64,000 nucleotides of DNA from Clostridium mobile. Its GTDB lineage: Bacteria > Bacillota > Clostridia > Clostridiales > Clostridiaceae. The stretch is taken from positions 992,001-1,056,000 of the forward strand of contig NZ_JAHLQF010000002.1 in the NCBI RefSeq assembly GCF_018918285.1, read 5' to 3'. The position numbers and the translations under genes are program-made. Shown here piece after piece: positions 1 to 9,841 of this stretch (positions within the stretch are counted from its first letter, which is position 1; every line of letters starts with the position of its first letter). The notes beneath the pieces are model-generated. The model was not told the origin of the DNA. It ran no database searches and was given only the letters and a program-made list of their open reading frames with translations.

Positions 1-479
1 TAAGATTATTTTGGGATAAAGAACTATCAGGCTTCTTTATTTACGGTGAGGATGGAGAAGAGCTTTTATTAAGACCTAAGGAGAGTTTTGATAATGCAAT
101 GCCTTCAGGAAATTCAGTGGCTATTTACAATATGCTAAGGTTATATAGCATGACTGAGGACTTAGAATTAAGCAATAAAGCTACAGAGGCTTTTAATGTA
201 TTTGGAGAAAATATTAAAAACTATCCGGAAGCTCATTTGTTTTTGTTAATTCCGTTTATGTTTACAGTAAAGGGAAATAGAAAAATAATTGTTTCAGGAA
301 AAAGAGAAGATAGTACTTTAAAAGAAATGATAAGTGAAATCAATAAGAAATTCACACCTTTTACAAATGTAGTATTGCAAAGTAGCAATGAAGATGAGAC
401 TAAGGCATATATATGTGAGAATTTTGCTTGTAGTAGTCCTGTAAGTACTTTAGAGGAGTTTGTAAAGTTGCTTCATTAA
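1..479 (+). CDS. C-terminal part of a YyaL/DUF255-type thioredoxin-domain protein (5' end outside window)
   Basis: The reading frame is open from base 3 and ends in TAA at 477-479, so only the last roughly 158 codons are present. The segment carries the FFIYGEDGEELLLRPKE and MPSGNSVA motifs that I recognise from the C-terminal alpha/alpha-barrel part of YyaL (spermatogenesis-associated protein 20 family), whose N-terminal thioredoxin-like domain would lie upstream of the window. The biochemical role of this family is poorly known; the barrel resembles N-acylglucosamine 2-epimerases. An internal ATG at 99 is inside the conserved motif and is not a start. The family call is confident, the function is not. 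Confidence 0.8.
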   Translation, partial: RLFWDKELSGFFIYGEDGEELLLRPKESFDNAMPSGNSVAIYNMLRLYSMTEDLELSNKATEAFNVFGENIKNYPEAHLFLLIPFMFTVKGNRKIIVSGKREDSTLKEMISEINKKFTPFTNVVLQSSNEDETKAYICENFACSSPVSTLEEFVKLLH

Positions 480-570
480 TTTAGGGTGAATTAAATAATT
501 GTAAGTCAAACTATAGTAAATTAAGTCATGGTAAATTAAACCATATAAAAGAAGTTCATATATGATAGCA

Positions 571-633
571 TAGTGGAGAATAAAGTTTTAGATTAGTTAA
601 GAGCATACAATCTTAAATTTTAATTCTCCACTA
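571..633. repeat. Long imperfect inverted repeat between yyaL-like gene and lrgB
   Basis: Arms at 571-581 and 623-633 are perfect complements (TAGTGGAGAAT and its reverse complement), and the complementarity continues inward with few mismatches to give a stem of about 24 pairs. It lies between two convergent genes. Neither side ends in a clean T-run, so it may be a bidirectional terminator of weak type or a stable 3' end hairpin. Confidence 0.6.
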
Positions 634-663
634 TTAATTAATCAAATTAGCTAAGTTTTTTTA

Positions 664-1356
664 TTAAATAAGTATTTTTACTAGAATAGGAGCTAATATG
701 GAAGTGGCTAATCCAGCGATACCTATAGCTAGTCCACTCATTGCTCCCTCTGTTTCACCCATTTCTATAGCTTTAGTTGTACCTACGGCATGAGTAGAAG
801 TACCAATAGCTATACCTATTGCGATTTTATCATCAATTTTAAAAAGTTTACATACTATAGGCGCTATAACGGCTCCCATTATGCCTGTAATAACAATTGC
901 AGAAACTGTAACAGCAGGTATACCTCCAATAACCTTGGACACTTCTATTCCTATAGGAGTGGTTATTGACTTAGGTACCAACGAAAGCGCAAGATCCATA
1001 TCTATGTTAAATAATTTGCATAAGTATACTACGCTAAAAATAGCTGTAAATGTTCCTACTGTAATTCCTAAAAATATGGGTATTACATACTTTTTTATTA
1101 ACTCTAATTGATTATATAAAGGTACAGCAAGCACCACTGTAGCGGGAGCAAGAAAAAAGGAGATTAAATTTCCTCCTAAGTTAAAAGAATCTAAATCAAT
1201 ATTAAACTTAATCAAAATTGATGCTATTAAGATTACACATATTAAAAGAGGATTAAATAAAGGTATATTAGTTTTTTTGTAAATCAATAATCCAATTTCA
1301 AAACATGCTATAGATAAGATTACCCCAAATAAAGGTGAGTTTATAATTGAATCCAT
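664..1356 (-). CDS. lrgB: LrgB family antiholin-like membrane protein
   Basis: This 230-residue, very hydrophobic protein has the LrgB/CidB features: repeated membrane segments and the conserved stretches SLVPKSITTPIGIEVS and GIAIGTSTHAVGTTKA. In staphylococci the LrgAB pair modulates murein hydrolase export and cell lysis; in other bacteria and plant plastids relatives transport pyruvate or glycolate. The start codon follows the lrgA stop directly (TAG then ATG, no gap), and an AGGAGG site lies inside the end of lrgA, so the two are translationally linked. Which of the two roles applies here cannot be told from sequence, but pyruvate transport would suit a window rich in pyruvate and lactate genes. 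Confidence 0.92.
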   Translation of the reverse strand: MDSIINSPLFGVILSIACFEIGLLIYKKTNIPLFNPLLICVILIASILIKFNIDLDSFNLGGNLISFFLAPATVVLAVPLYNQLELIKKYVIPIFLGITVGTFTAIFSVVYLCKLFNIDMDLALSLVPKSITTPIGIEVSKVIGGIPAVTVSAIVITGIMGAVIAPIVCKLFKIDDKIAIGIAIGTSTHAVGTTKAIEMGETEGAMSGLAIGIAGLATSILAPILVKILI

Positions 1357-1707
1357 CTATTTGTTATTCCTCCTTGCGTATAATTGAATTGTCCAACCTG
1401 TTACCACCATCGTTATAATAGAGGAGATAAACAGTATAGACAAGAAAGCAACCCATTGTCCTTCTAAAATTGCCATACATGATATTATGCCTACCCCTGC
1501 TGGAACAAAGAAAAAAGAAAGATGATCCAATAAAAATTTACTTAAAGTATCTATCATGTTAATTTTTATAATTCCAGAGCATAAAGCAATAAATAAAAGC
1601 AACATGCCTAATACATTACCGGGTATGGGAAGTTTGAATATATTGTGTATTAATTCTCCTAAGAGGCATAATACTAATATAATACCCATTTGTCTAAGTA
1701 GTTTCAT
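1357..1707 (-). CDS. lrgA: LrgA/CidA family holin-like membrane protein
   Basis: The 116-residue protein has four predicted membrane segments and the family signature LPIPGNVLGMLLLF near residues 27-40, followed by FLLDHLSFFFVPAGVGII. It is the first gene of a two-gene minus-strand operon with lrgB and starts with ATG behind an AGAGGTG ribosome site. It is divergent from the MFS gene at 1825, with a 117-base shared promoter region. No LytS/LytR-type two-component regulator gene is present in the window. Confidence 0.92.
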   Translation of the reverse strand: MKLLRQMGIILVLCLLGELIHNIFKLPIPGNVLGMLLLFIALCSGIIKINMIDTLSKFLLDHLSFFFVPAGVGIISCMAILEGQWVAFLSILFISSIITMVVTGWTIQLYARRNNK

Positions 1708-1824
1708 AAAAACACCTCTTTTCTGTAATAGAGTTAGGAATGTACCAATACTTATTTTAGTACTATTGAAAGAAAAATGCCAGAATTAATATATATTTTT
1801 GTAGAAAAATGAGGGTGAAAATAT

Positions 1825-3030
1825 ATGAAAAAATATATTGAAAGTATTGTAAACCCTTATAAGGGATTGCCTAAAGAAATTTATATTATGTTTATTTCAA
1901 GAATGATTAATAGTTTAGGAAGTTTTGTTTACCCTTTACTCACATTGATATTAACTCAAAAAATTGGATTATCTCGTAATAAAGCAGGTATATTTATGAC
2001 ATTTATTGCAGTCTTATCAGCACCAGGTATGCTGATTGGAGGAAAGTTAGTAGATACTATAGGGAGGAAAAAAACAATATTAATATTTCAAACTTTAGCT
2101 TTAATAGTTTTTGTCATATGTGCTTTTTTAAAACCATCATTTAAAATGGCATACACACTCATGCTAGCTCCTGTTTTTTATTCTTTTTGTATGCCGGCTC
2201 AAGATGCCATAACAGCAGATTTGACTGATGAAAGTAATAGAAAAGAAGCATTTTCCTTGCTATATATGGGACATAATTTGGGTTTTGCTATAGGACCTAT
2301 AATTGGAGGTATGCTATATAAAAATTACCTTCCCTTAGTTTTTTTAGGAGATGCTCTCACTACATCTGTATCTCTCTTGCTTGTAATGTTATTTATTAAA
2401 GAAACTCTAAATAAAGAAGATAAGAAAATTATAGATAATAGAGAATCCTCAATATCTATATTAAAGAAAAGAAAAAAATTAATATATTTCGCTTTAATAT
2501 TATTTATATACCAATTTTCCTATTCTCAATGGGGATTTTTACTGCCTTTGCAGTTAGGAGATATTTATGGTCAGGATGGAGGAAAGTATTTTGGGTTTAT
2601 GGCTGGTGTAAATGGAGTTTTGATAGTGTGCTTAACTGCTTTTATATCAAGGGTTACAACCAAGCTTAAGAGTTTAAAAATTATTGCTATAGGGGGATTG
2701 TTTTATTCTGTAGCTTTTTTAATATTTTCAATGGAAAGTAGTATAATATATTTTTTTATTGCTGTAGGAATAATGACTTTTGGAGAGGTAATGGTATCTG
2801 TTAACACTCCGGTGTTTATATCAAATAATACTCCACCTAGTCATAGAGGAAGGATTAATGCAATACTTCCAACTATATATGGAGCTGGATGGGCACTAGG
2901 TCCTGTTTTGATGGGATCATTTTTGTCATATTACCCAATAGAGGTAGCATGGACTGCTGTATTTTTGTTGATGTTTCTTGCAGCTTTATTCATGATGATA
3001 TTGAATGTTCAGAAAGACAAAAGTCAATAA
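1825..3030 (+). CDS. Major facilitator superfamily transporter
   Basis: This 401-residue protein has about 12 hydrophobic segments and the MFS motif A between segments 2 and 3 (GGKLVDTIGRKKT, near residues 73-85), with a GHNLGFAIGPIIGG motif C-like stretch typical of drug/H+ antiporters of the DHA1 type. The GAGGGTG site precedes the ATG at the right distance. It stands alone: lrgA is divergent and argS has its own promoter downstream. Substrate unknown; drug efflux is the usual guess for this subfamily and is only inference. Confidence 0.88.
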   Translation: MKKYIESIVNPYKGLPKEIYIMFISRMINSLGSFVYPLLTLILTQKIGLSRNKAGIFMTFIAVLSAPGMLIGGKLVDTIGRKKTILIFQTLALIVFVICAFLKPSFKMAYTLMLAPVFYSFCMPAQDAITADLTDESNRKEAFSLLYMGHNLGFAIGPIIGGMLYKNYLPLVFLGDALTTSVSLLLVMLFIKETLNKEDKKIIDNRESSISILKKRKKLIYFALILFIYQFSYSQWGFLLPLQLGDIYGQDGGKYFGFMAGVNGVLIVCLTAFISRVTTKLKSLKIIAIGGLFYSVAFLIFSMESSIIYFFIAVGIMTFGEVMVSVNTPVFISNNTPPSHRGRINAILPTIYGAGWALGPVLMGSFLSYYPIEVAWTAVFLLMFLAALFMMILNVQKDKSQ

Positions 3031-3036
3031 TTCATA

Positions 3037-3066
3037 TTGACAAAACGGGAATTATAATACTATAAT
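3037..3066 (+). promoter_or_regulatory. Promoter of the argS leader
   Basis: A TTGACA -35 box at 3037-3042 is followed after 18 bases by a TATAAT -10 box at 3061-3066. Transcription would begin near 3073, giving an argS leader of about 390 bases. A second TATAAT at 3053-3058 is too close to this -35. Confidence 0.7.
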
Positions 3067-3164
3067 TACTAAAGATTAGTAATAAACAAGTAGCTTAAGT
3101 AATTTTTATTAGTAATAATGAAAATGCATTGCTTTGAATAATATTACAGTTAAAATAAAATCTA

Positions 3165-3398
3165 AATTTTATGAAGAGGAGAGTATTTTTAACATTTCTT
3201 TAAGCGAGCAGGGAGTGGTGGAAGCCTGTAAGAAAGTTAAGAAGAAGAGAGCCTTGGAGAAGCTTATTCCAAATTCTAAAGTAGAAGAGTAGAGTAAGAC
3301 GTTAACCGCGTTAAGGTTTTGAGTGGACTATTGTCAACTAGAGTGGTACCGCGGAATTTAGCCGTCTCTTTTATTTAAGAGAGGCTTTTTTGTTTTTT
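3165..3398 (+). ncRNA. T-box leader riboswitch controlling argS
   Basis: The leader has the T-box landmarks in order: the stem I distal segment AGCGAGCAGGGAGTGGTG near 3203-3220, the canonical T-box AGAGTGGTACCGCGG at 3340-3354 that pairs with an uncharged tRNA acceptor end, and an intrinsic terminator with arms 3361-3370 and 3377-3385 followed by a T-run to 3398. Purine-rich AGA triplets lie on the descending side of stem I (about 3238-3250), as expected for an arginine specifier, although I cannot fix the exact codon by eye. Uncharged tRNA-Arg would favour read-through into argS at 3464. Confidence 0.93.
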
Positions 3399-3463
3399 GA
3401 ACTAATAGTAAATAATTAAAAGTAATTAATAAAAATAAATCAATAAAAAGGGAGGAATAAATA

Positions 3464-5155
3464 ATGGATTTTAAAAAGTTAGTAGCAGAGAGGATTTCTG
3501 AAAATATAGAATTACCTATTGAAAAGGTTGAAGAATTTATAGAAATACCACCTAAAGCAGATATGGGAGACTTTGCTTTTCCTTGTTTTCAATTAGCAAA
3601 AACCTTAAGAAAATCTCCAAATGCAATAGCAAGTGAACTAAAGGAAAAAATAAATAAAGATGGGTTTGAAAAAATCGAAAGTCTAGGACCTTACTTGAAT
3701 TTTTTTGTAGATAAAGAGGTGTTTGCAAAAAATACTTTAGAAAAAGTGATAAGTGAAGGGGAAAAATATGGACACACTAACGTAGGAGAAGGTAAAAATG
3801 TAGCTTTAGAGTATTCATCTCCTAATATTGCAAAACCATTCCACGTTGGACATTTATTTAGTACTGCTATCGGTAACTCCTTATATAAAATAATGAGTTC
3901 TCAAGGATATAATTGTATTAGATTAAACCATTTAGGAGATTGGGGAACACAATTTGGTAAACTAATTTCAGCATATAAGAGATGGGTAGATGAAGAAGCA
4001 TTAGAAAAAGAGACTATAAAAGAATTATTAAGAATATATGTAAAATTCCATGATGAAGCAGAAAAAGATCCTTCATTAGAGGAAGAAGGAAGAAGGTATT
4101 TTAAAAATCTAGAAGAAGGCTCAGAAGAGGAAACAAAGCTTTGGGAAAGATTTAAAGAGTTAAGCTTAAAAGAGTTTGATAGGGTTTATAAAATGCTAAA
4201 CGTAGAATTTGATTACTATAATGGGGAGAGCTTCTACGGTGATAAAATGGATGCTGTAGTAGAAGAAATAGATAAAAAAGGATTATTAACTGATAGTAAT
4301 GGAGCTAAGGTTGTAATGCTAGATGATTATAATATGCCACCATGTATAATAAAGAAATCCGATGGTGCAACAATATATGCCACTCGTGATTTAGCAGCAG
4401 CTATATATAGAAAAAATACTTATGATTTCTATAAGAGTATATATGTGGTTGGCCTTGAACAAAGCCTTCACTTTAAACAGATATTTACTACATTAAAGCT
4501 TATGGGACATGAATGGGCAGATGATTGCAAACATATAGGATTTGGTCTTGTAAGATTTTCAGATAAAAAACTTTCAACTAGAAGAGGAGAAGTTATATTC
4601 TTAGAGGATCTATTAAAAGAGTCCATAGATAAAACCATGGAAGTTATAAAAGAAAAGAATGCGGAATTGGAAAACAAGGAAGAAGTAGCTGAGAAAGTTG
4701 GTATAGGGGCTGTAGTATTCACTTACTTGAAGAATAACAGAGAAAGAGATATAGTGTTTAGCTGGAATGAAATGCTAAGTTTCGATGGTGAAACAGGACC
4801 TTATATTCAGTATAGTTATGCAAGAGGAAAGAGCATACTAAGAAAATTAGGAACTGTATGTGAAGAAGTAGACTATAGCAAACTATCCTCTAAAGAAGAA
4901 TTTGAATTAATAAAAACTTTAGAAGGATTTAATAATGCTATAACTTATTCAATAGATAAATTAGAGCCATCCATAGTTACTAGATATGTAATAGATGTAG
5001 CGAAAGGATTTAATAAATTCTACAATCTGCACAGCATTATAAATGCTGAAGATGAGGAAACAAAGAAGGCAAGATTAAAGTTAGTTGAAGCAACTTGTAT
5101 AGTAATTAAGAATGCTTTAGCACTATTAGGTATTGAAGCTGTTGAAAAAATGTAA
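3464..5155 (+). CDS. argS: Arginine--tRNA ligase
   Basis: Class Ia synthetase that charges tRNA-Arg. The 563-residue protein has an N-terminal additional (Arg-S) domain in about residues 1-85, the HIGH-type signature as HVGH within [16 protein letters not shown] near residue 127, the KMSKS-equivalent as KLSTR, and a C-terminal DALR anticodon-binding domain containing YIQYSYAR. Length matches clostridial ArgS. A GGGAGG site precedes the ATG. The T-box leader upstream links its expression to tRNA-Arg charging, and a strong hairpin at 5171-5204 ends the unit. Confidence 0.97.
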   Translation: MDFKKLVAERISENIELPIEKVEEFIEIPPKADMGDFAFPCFQLAKTLRKSPNAIASELKEKINKDGFEKIESLGPYLNFFVDKEVFAKNTLEKVISEGEKYGHTNVGEGKNVALEYSSPNIAKPFHVGHLFSTAIGNSLYKIMSSQGYNCIRLNHLGDWGTQFGKLISAYKRWVDEEALEKETIKELLRIYVKFHDEAEKDPSLEEEGRRYFKNLEEGSEEETKLWERFKELSLKEFDRVYKMLNVEFDYYNGESFYGDKMDAVVEEIDKKGLLTDSNGAKVVMLDDYNMPPCIIKKSDGATIYATRDLAAAIYRKNTYDFYKSIYVVGLEQSLHFKQIFTTLKLMGHEWADDCKHIGFGLVRFSDKKLSTRRGEVIFLEDLLKESIDKTMEVIKEKNAELENKEEVAEKVGIGAVVFTYLKNNRERDIVFSWNEMLSFDGETGPYIQYSYARGKSILRKLGTVCEEVDYSKLSSKEEFELIKTLEGFNNAITYSIDKLEPSIVTRYVIDVAKGFNKFYNLHSIINAEDEETKKARLKLVEATCIVIKNALALLGIEAVEKM

Positions 5156-5170
5156 TATAGAATATAGATT

Positions 5171-5210
5171 TAAAATGGTCTACAATTTTTTGTAGACCAT
5201 TTTAAATTTA
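5171..5210 (+). terminator. argS terminator
   Basis: Perfect 14-bp stem (5171-5184 with 5191-5204) and a 6-base T-rich loop, followed by an AT-rich tail. It sits 15 bases after the argS stop. Confidence 0.8.
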
Positions 5211-5263
5211 GGCATTATATTGTATAATTATATAGGTTCTAAGATAAAAAATGGAGGATAAAT

Positions 5264-6061
5264 ATGATAATTGAAGATAGAAATGTAGGTATAAATATTC
5301 CTGCTGAAATATTTAAAGAATATGACCTAGAAGATATAGCTTTTTTTGATATAGAAACCACTGGTTTTAGCAAGGAAGAGGACAAGATTATACTTATATC
5401 TGTAGGGAAATATATAGATGGGAATATATATAATGTAAAACAATATTTTGCAGAAAGCATTGAAGATGAAAAAAATATTCTTTTTGAATTTGGAAAAGAT
5501 ATTATAAACTTCAATAAATGGTGTTCCTTCAATGGCATTGCTTTTGATGAGCCTTTTATTAAACATAAATTATATAAAAATAAATTGGAAATTGAGTTGC
5601 CAAATGAGCATATAGATTTATATAGGCTTATTAGACCTTACCATAAACAATTAGGATTAAATAGATGTAATTTAAAAACCGTTGAAAAGCATTTAGGTAT
5701 TGAAAGAAAAGACACTATTGACGGAGGAATTAGTGTAATATTATATAATGAATATCTTAAGAGTAGAGATGAAAACTTAAAGAAAAAGATATTGTTGCAT
5801 AATTATGAGGATGTTCTTAATTTACCTAAAATATTTAAGTTGATATATAGAATGGATAATAACTGTGAGTTGGTGAGAGAGAATCCTATAACGGATAAAC
5901 AAGCGAAATATTTGATGTTTTTGTTAAAAAAGCATAATATAGATATAGAGATAGATTTAAGTAAAATATCAAAAAGAGCGGCATGTAGATTAATTGATAG
6001 TATTATAAAAGGGGAAAAAAACTTAGAATTTTTAGAGGGCATTATAAAAAATAGTTATTAA
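5264..6061 (+). CDS. YprB-type ribonuclease H-like (DEDD) exonuclease domain protein
   Basis: The 265-residue protein shows the DEDD exonuclease pattern: FFDIETTGF (DxE, residues 28-36), CSFNGIAFDEPFIKHKLY (second Asp motif), and LLHNYEDVLNLPKIF (final Asp). This arrangement is that of the YprB family of RNase H-like proteins. The C-terminal 60 residues are lysine-rich and resemble a small helical accessory region. Starts with ATG behind GGAGG. A second, more divergent member of the family lies at 11318. Substrate (RNA or DNA) is not established from sequence; 3'-5' exonuclease activity is inferred from the catalytic acids. Confidence 0.82.
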   Translation: MIIEDRNVGINIPAEIFKEYDLEDIAFFDIETTGFSKEEDKIILISVGKYIDGNIYNVKQYFAESIEDEKNILFEFGKDIINFNKWCSFNGIAFDEPFIKHKLYKNKLEIELPNEHIDLYRLIRPYHKQLGLNRCNLKTVEKHLGIERKDTIDGGISVILYNEYLKSRDENLKKKILLHNYEDVLNLPKIFKLIYRMDNNCELVRENPITDKQAKYLMFLLKKHNIDIEIDLSKISKRAACRLIDSIIKGEKNLEFLEGIIKNSY

Positions 6062-6090
6062 GAGGAGCATTATTAAAGGGGGGTGTTTTT

Positions 6091-6471
6091 GTGCCAATAA
6101 AAGATATTATGGTGTCAAATTTAATAACTTTAAAACCTGAAGACACAGTTGAATAAGCCTTAAAGTTGATGAATCAAAAGAAAATAAACGGAGCACCAGT
6201 GGTAGATGACTTAGGAAAGCTTCTAGGAATGATAGTAAAGGCGGATATTTACAGGTTTTTAATGGAAGAGGGACATTATGATACTTGTCCAGTAGATTGG
6301 GTTATGACGAAAAAAGTTGTGGCAGCATCACCAAATGATGATTTAGTAGGAGTTGCAAAGAAGTTAAGAGAACATAATATTATTGCTATTCCTGTAGTAG
6401 AAGAAGACAATACATTAAAAGGTATACTTACGGTGGAGGATATAGTAGATTATTTTTTAAATGAAAACTAG
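6091..6471 (+). pseudogene. CBS-pair domain protein interrupted by an in-frame TAA
   Basis: A GTG at 6091 behind a strong AAGGGGGG site opens a frame reading VPIKDIMVSNLITLKPEDTVE, then hits TAA at 6154-6156, and continues in the same frame as ALKLMNQKKINGAPVVDDLG and on to TAG at 6469-6471. Together the two parts form a complete pair of CBS domains, with the stop replacing what is normally E, K or Q in the first helix (VE-x-AL). The downstream piece could be started at the internal ATG at 6166 but lacks a ribosome site. CBS pairs bind adenine nucleotides as sensors. A single substitution explains the break; recent inactivation or sequencing error are the alternatives. Confidence 0.85.
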
Positions 6472-6510
6472 AACAAAATTGAATTTAATAATATGCTGTG
6501 ATAAAGTAAA

Positions 6511-6560
6511 AAACAGAGTAAATTAGTAAGAGAGTTAAGCTAATTTACTTTGTTTTATTT
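6511..6560 (+). terminator. Terminator before pflB
   Basis: A 16-bp stem with one G-T pair (6511-6526 with 6540-6555) and a 13-base loop, followed by TATTTATTT. It ends transcription from the CBS region and isolates pflB. Confidence 0.75.
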
Positions 6561-6686
6561 ATTTGCCATTATATGACGAACGATATATTTATAAAATAAA
6601 ATAATATATGTTATAATGTGAATGATTGATAAACAACAACACTATAATATACGCAATGAATTTTCTGCACACAAAGGAGGAAATAT

Positions 6687-8909
6687 ATGAATAGACAATG
6701 GCAAGATTTTAAACTAGGAGATTGGAATAATAAAGTAAATGTAAGAGACTTTATTCAAAGTAATTATGCCCCTTATTATGGAGATGATAGTTTTTTAAAG
6801 GGAGCAAGCAAAAAAACTCAAGAAGTATGGGATATAAGTAGTAAATTAATTATAGAAGAATTGAAGAAAGGTATATTAGATGTAGATAGGGAAACTGTGT
6901 CAGGAATAGATTCTTGTAAAGCTGGATATATAAAAAAAGACAGTGAAGTTATTGTTGGATTACAGACGGATTCACCACTAAAAAGAATGATCAATCCTTA
7001 TGGTGGAGTTAGAATGGTAAAACAAGCTTTAGATGAATATGGATACCATATAGATAATAAGATTGAAGAAATATTTACTAAATATAGAAAAACTCATAAT
7101 CAGGGAGTTTTTGACGCTTATACTGATGAGATGAGAAAAGCTAGAAGTGCAGGTGTTTTAACAGGGTTGCCAGATGCCTATGGTAGAGGAAGAATTATAG
7201 GTGATTATAGAAGAATACCTCTTTATGGAATAAATTTTTTAATTAGTGAAAAGAAAACTGAATTAGAGAAAATTAAAGGTACAATGTTAGATGAAAAAAT
7301 TAGATTGAGAGAAGAGGTTAGCGAACAGATTAAAGCCTTAGAAAAAATGAAAACTATGGCATTGTCCTATGGTATAGATATATCAAATCCTGCTGAAAAT
7401 GCTAAAGAAGCCGTTCAATTTATATATTTTGGTTATTTGGCAGGAGTTAAAGAAAATAATGGTGCAGCCATGTCTTTGGGAAGGACAAGTACCTTTATAG
7501 ACATATATATAGAAAGGGACTTAAAAAAGGGAATCATAACAGAAGAAGAAGCTCAAGAGATAATAGATCAATTTGTAATTAAATTAAGACTTATAAGACA
7601 TTTAAGGACTCCTGAATATAATGAGTTGTTTGGTGGGGATCCTAATTGGATTACTGAATCAATTGGAGGAATGGGGTTAGATGGAAGAACATTAGTAACT
7701 AAAACCTCCTTTAGATTTTTACATACACTTATAAATTTGAATCCAGCTCCAGAGCCAAACATGACCGTTTTATGGTCTGAAGCCTTGCCAGAAAGCTTTA
7801 AAAAGTTTTGTGCAAAGATGTCTATAATAACGGATTCCATACAATATGAAAATGATGATATTATGAGACCTATATATGGAGATGATTATGGTATAGCTTG
7901 CTGTGTTTCAGCTATGAAAATGGGGAAGGAAATGCAGTTTTTTGGAGCAAGATGCAATATAGCTAAAGCGCTACTGCTTGCTATTAATGGAGGAAGAGAT
8001 GAAGTAAAAGGTAGTGTAGTTGTGCCTGAAATAGAAAAACTAGAGGATGAGATATTAGATTATAGTAAAGTTTATTATAATTATAGTAAGGTTTTAGAGT
8101 ACTTAGCAGAGCTTTATGTAAATACTATGAATACTATACACTTTATGCATGATAAGTATGCTTATGAGGCTTCACAAATGGCCCTACATGATATTTATGT
8201 AGGAAGACTTATGGCTTTTGGTATAGCAGGGTTGTCCGTTGCTATTGATTCACTTAGTGCCATAAAGTATGCTAAAGTAAAACCTATAAGAAAAAATGGA
8301 TTAGTAGTGGATTTTGAAACAGAAGGAAACTTTCCTAAATACGGAAATGATGATGATAGAGTAGATAATATTGGGGTGGAATTAGTAAAGAAATTTTCAG
8401 AAGAGCTTAAGAAACATCCAACATACAGAAATGCAAGACACACCCTTTCAGTATTAACAATTACATCAAATGTAATGTATGGAAAGAAGACTGGCTCTAC
8501 TCCAGATGGAAGAAAAATAGGAGAACCTTTATCTCCAGGAGCAAATCCAATGCATGGCAGGGATAAAGAGGGAGCATTAGCTTCATTGAATTCTGTTGCT
8601 AAAATACCTTATTGTCACTGTGAAGATGGAGTTTCTAATACTTTCTCTATAGTTCCTAAAGCCTTAGGCATGAATTTAGAAAATAGAATTGAGAACTTGG
8701 TATCCATTATGGATGGATATTTCCTACAAGGTGCTCACCATCTAAATGTTAATGTACTAAATAGAGAGACATTAATAGATGCTATGGAACACCCAGATAA
8801 ATACCCTACATTGACAGTAAGAGTATCTGGATATGCGGTTAATTTCAATAGACTATCGAAAGAACAGCAAGAAGAGGTTATAAGGAGAACCTTCCATGAT
8901 AGAATGTAA
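6687..8909 (+). CDS. pflB: Formate C-acetyltransferase (pyruvate formate-lyase)
   Basis: Glycyl-radical enzyme that splits pyruvate with CoA into acetyl-CoA and formate. The 740-residue protein has the adjacent active-site cysteines C405-C406 in [12 protein letters not shown] and the glycyl-radical loop RVSGYAVNF with G715 near the C-terminus, both as in PFL proper rather than the diol dehydratase or choline lyase branches. N-terminal PFL domain and C-terminal glycine-radical domain are both complete. A GGAGG site precedes the ATG, and a TATAAT lies at 6612-6617. It is translationally coupled with its activase downstream. In clostridia the pair supplies formate for one-carbon metabolism. Confidence 0.97.
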   Translation: MNRQWQDFKLGDWNNKVNVRDFIQSNYAPYYGDDSFLKGASKKTQEVWDISSKLIIEELKKGILDVDRETVSGIDSCKAGYIKKDSEVIVGLQTDSPLKRMINPYGGVRMVKQALDEYGYHIDNKIEEIFTKYRKTHNQGVFDAYTDEMRKARSAGVLTGLPDAYGRGRIIGDYRRIPLYGINFLISEKKTELEKIKGTMLDEKIRLREEVSEQIKALEKMKTMALSYGIDISNPAENAKEAVQFIYFGYLAGVKENNGAAMSLGRTSTFIDIYIERDLKKGIITEEEAQEIIDQFVIKLRLIRHLRTPEYNELFGGDPNWITESIGGMGLDGRTLVTKTSFRFLHTLINLNPAPEPNMTVLWSEALPESFKKFCAKMSIITDSIQYENDDIMRPIYGDDYGIACCVSAMKMGKEMQFFGARCNIAKALLLAINGGRDEVKGSVVVPEIEKLEDEILDYSKVYYNYSKVLEYLAELYVNTMNTIHFMHDKYAYEASQMALHDIYVGRLMAFGIAGLSVAIDSLSAIKYAKVKPIRKNGLVVDFETEGNFPKYGNDDDRVDNIGVELVKKFSEELKKHPTYRNARHTLSVLTITSNVMYGKKTGSTPDGRKIGEPLSPGANPMHGRDKEGALASLNSVAKIPYCHCEDGVSNTFSIVPKALGMNLENRIENLVSIMDGYFLQGAHHLNVNVLNRETLIDAMEHPDKYPTLTVRVSGYAVNFNRLSKEQQEEVIRRTFHDRM

Positions 8910-9615
8910 AATGGGAAGGATTCACTCAATTGAAACTATGGGATTAGTTGATGGACCTGGAATAAGAACTGTTGTGTTTTTTCAAGGGTGTCATTTAAAT
9001 TGTGTATACTGTCATAATCCTGACACATGGAATGTAAAAGAAGGATACGATATAAGCTCTAAGGACTTAGTTAATAAAATAATTAGATATAAGCCATATT
9101 ATAGAAAATCTAATGGAGGGGTAACTCTATCTGGCGGTGAGTGTCTATTGCAAGAAGACTTTCTTATAGAGGTTCTAAAAAAGTGTAAAAAAGAAGGTAT
9201 ACATACAGCAATCGATACTTCAGGGTATGGAAAAGGAAATTATGATGAAATTTTAAAATACACAGATTTAGTTATATTAGATATAAAACATGTAGATGAT
9301 GATGGATACAGAGAGATTACAAGTTATGGAATTGAAGAGCTGGAGAGATTTATTAAATCACTAAATAAAAATAGCTGCAGTGTTTGGATAAGGCATGTAG
9401 TTATTCCAGGAATTACGGACAATGAGGAGCATATATTAAAATTAAAAGAAAAAATAAGTAATATAAAAAATTTAGAAAAGATAGAACTACTTCCTTACCA
9501 TAGTATGGGGGAATATAAATATGAGCAATTGAAGATTCCATATAAGCTTAAAGGAATAAAAGATATAGATGATGAATTAATAATAAAGTTAGATAAGATA
9601 ATAAATAAAAAGTAA
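8896..9615 (+). CDS. pflA: Pyruvate formate-lyase activating enzyme (radical SAM)
   Basis: This protein installs the glycyl radical on PflB using S-adenosylmethionine and a [4Fe-4S] cluster. The cluster ligands are C32, C36 and C39 in the CxxxCxxC motif [11 protein letters not shown], after the typical [17 protein letters not shown] entry; GGVTLSGGE follows. The ATG at 8896 overlaps the end of pflB by 14 bases and has AAGGAG at 8882-8887, 8 bases upstream; the later ATG at 8911 has no well-placed site, so 8896 is preferred. Length of 239 residues is normal for the family. A hairpin at 9614 ends the two-gene operon. Confidence 0.96.
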   Translation: MIECKMGRIHSIETMGLVDGPGIRTVVFFQGCHLNCVYCHNPDTWNVKEGYDISSKDLVNKIIRYKPYYRKSNGGVTLSGGECLLQEDFLIEVLKKCKKEGIHTAIDTSGYGKGNYDEILKYTDLVILDIKHVDDDGYREITSYGIEELERFIKSLNKNSCSVWIRHVVIPGITDNEEHILKLKEKISNIKNLEKIELLPYHSMGEYKYEQLKIPYKLKGIKDIDDELIIKLDKIINKK

Positions 9616-9645
9616 GGATAGTGTTTATACACTATCCTTATTTTT
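9614..9645. terminator. Bidirectional terminator shared by pflA and the Cys-rich gene
   Basis: Perfect 11-bp stem (9614-9624 with 9629-9639), 4-base loop, T-run on the plus strand and an equivalent T-run on the minus strand. It overlaps the last codons of both convergent genes. Confidence 0.85.
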
Positions 9646-9780
9646 GTCTTCATAGATTGGGCAATTTGAAGAACAGCTTCCGCAACTGCATCCACCAGAA
9701 GACTTTTTCTTTATGTTTCTATATAATATATAGATAGCAGAAAAGGCTATTACAGCTGTAATAACAATTTCAGGGAACAT
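9625..9780 (-). CDS. FeoB-associated Cys-rich membrane protein
   Basis: A 51-codon gene, easily missed because of its size. It reads MFPEIVITAVIAFSAIYILY (one membrane segment), then a basic patch RNIKKK, then the cysteine cluster GGCSCGSCSSNCP, which is the signature of the FeoB-associated Cys-rich family that usually accompanies the ferrous-iron transporter FeoB. No feoB is visible in the window, so it is either an orphan or transcribed apart from feoB. A GGATGGTG site lies just upstream of the ATG, and a perfect Fur box sits 90 bases further up, which supports an iron-related role. The cysteines could bind Fe or an Fe-S cluster. Confidence 0.88.
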   Translation of the reverse strand: MFPEIVITAVIAFSAIYILYRNIKKKSSGGCSCGSCSSNCPIYEDKNKDSV

Positions 9781-9841
9781 ATTTATCACCATCCCGTAAA
9801 ATTAAAATTCCTATATTATGCATCTAAAATAATACTATTAA

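Noticed and set aside
6154-6156. Possible selenocysteine or other recoding at the CBS stop
   Set aside because: The codon is TAA, not TGA or TAG, and no recoding hairpin is apparent; a simple nonsense change is the plain reading.
9495-9695. Minus-strand frame with a short hydrophobic peptide
   Set aside because: It runs over pflA and the real 51-codon Cys-rich gene in the wrong frame; the 9625-9780 frame has the recognisable cysteine motif and a ribosome site.
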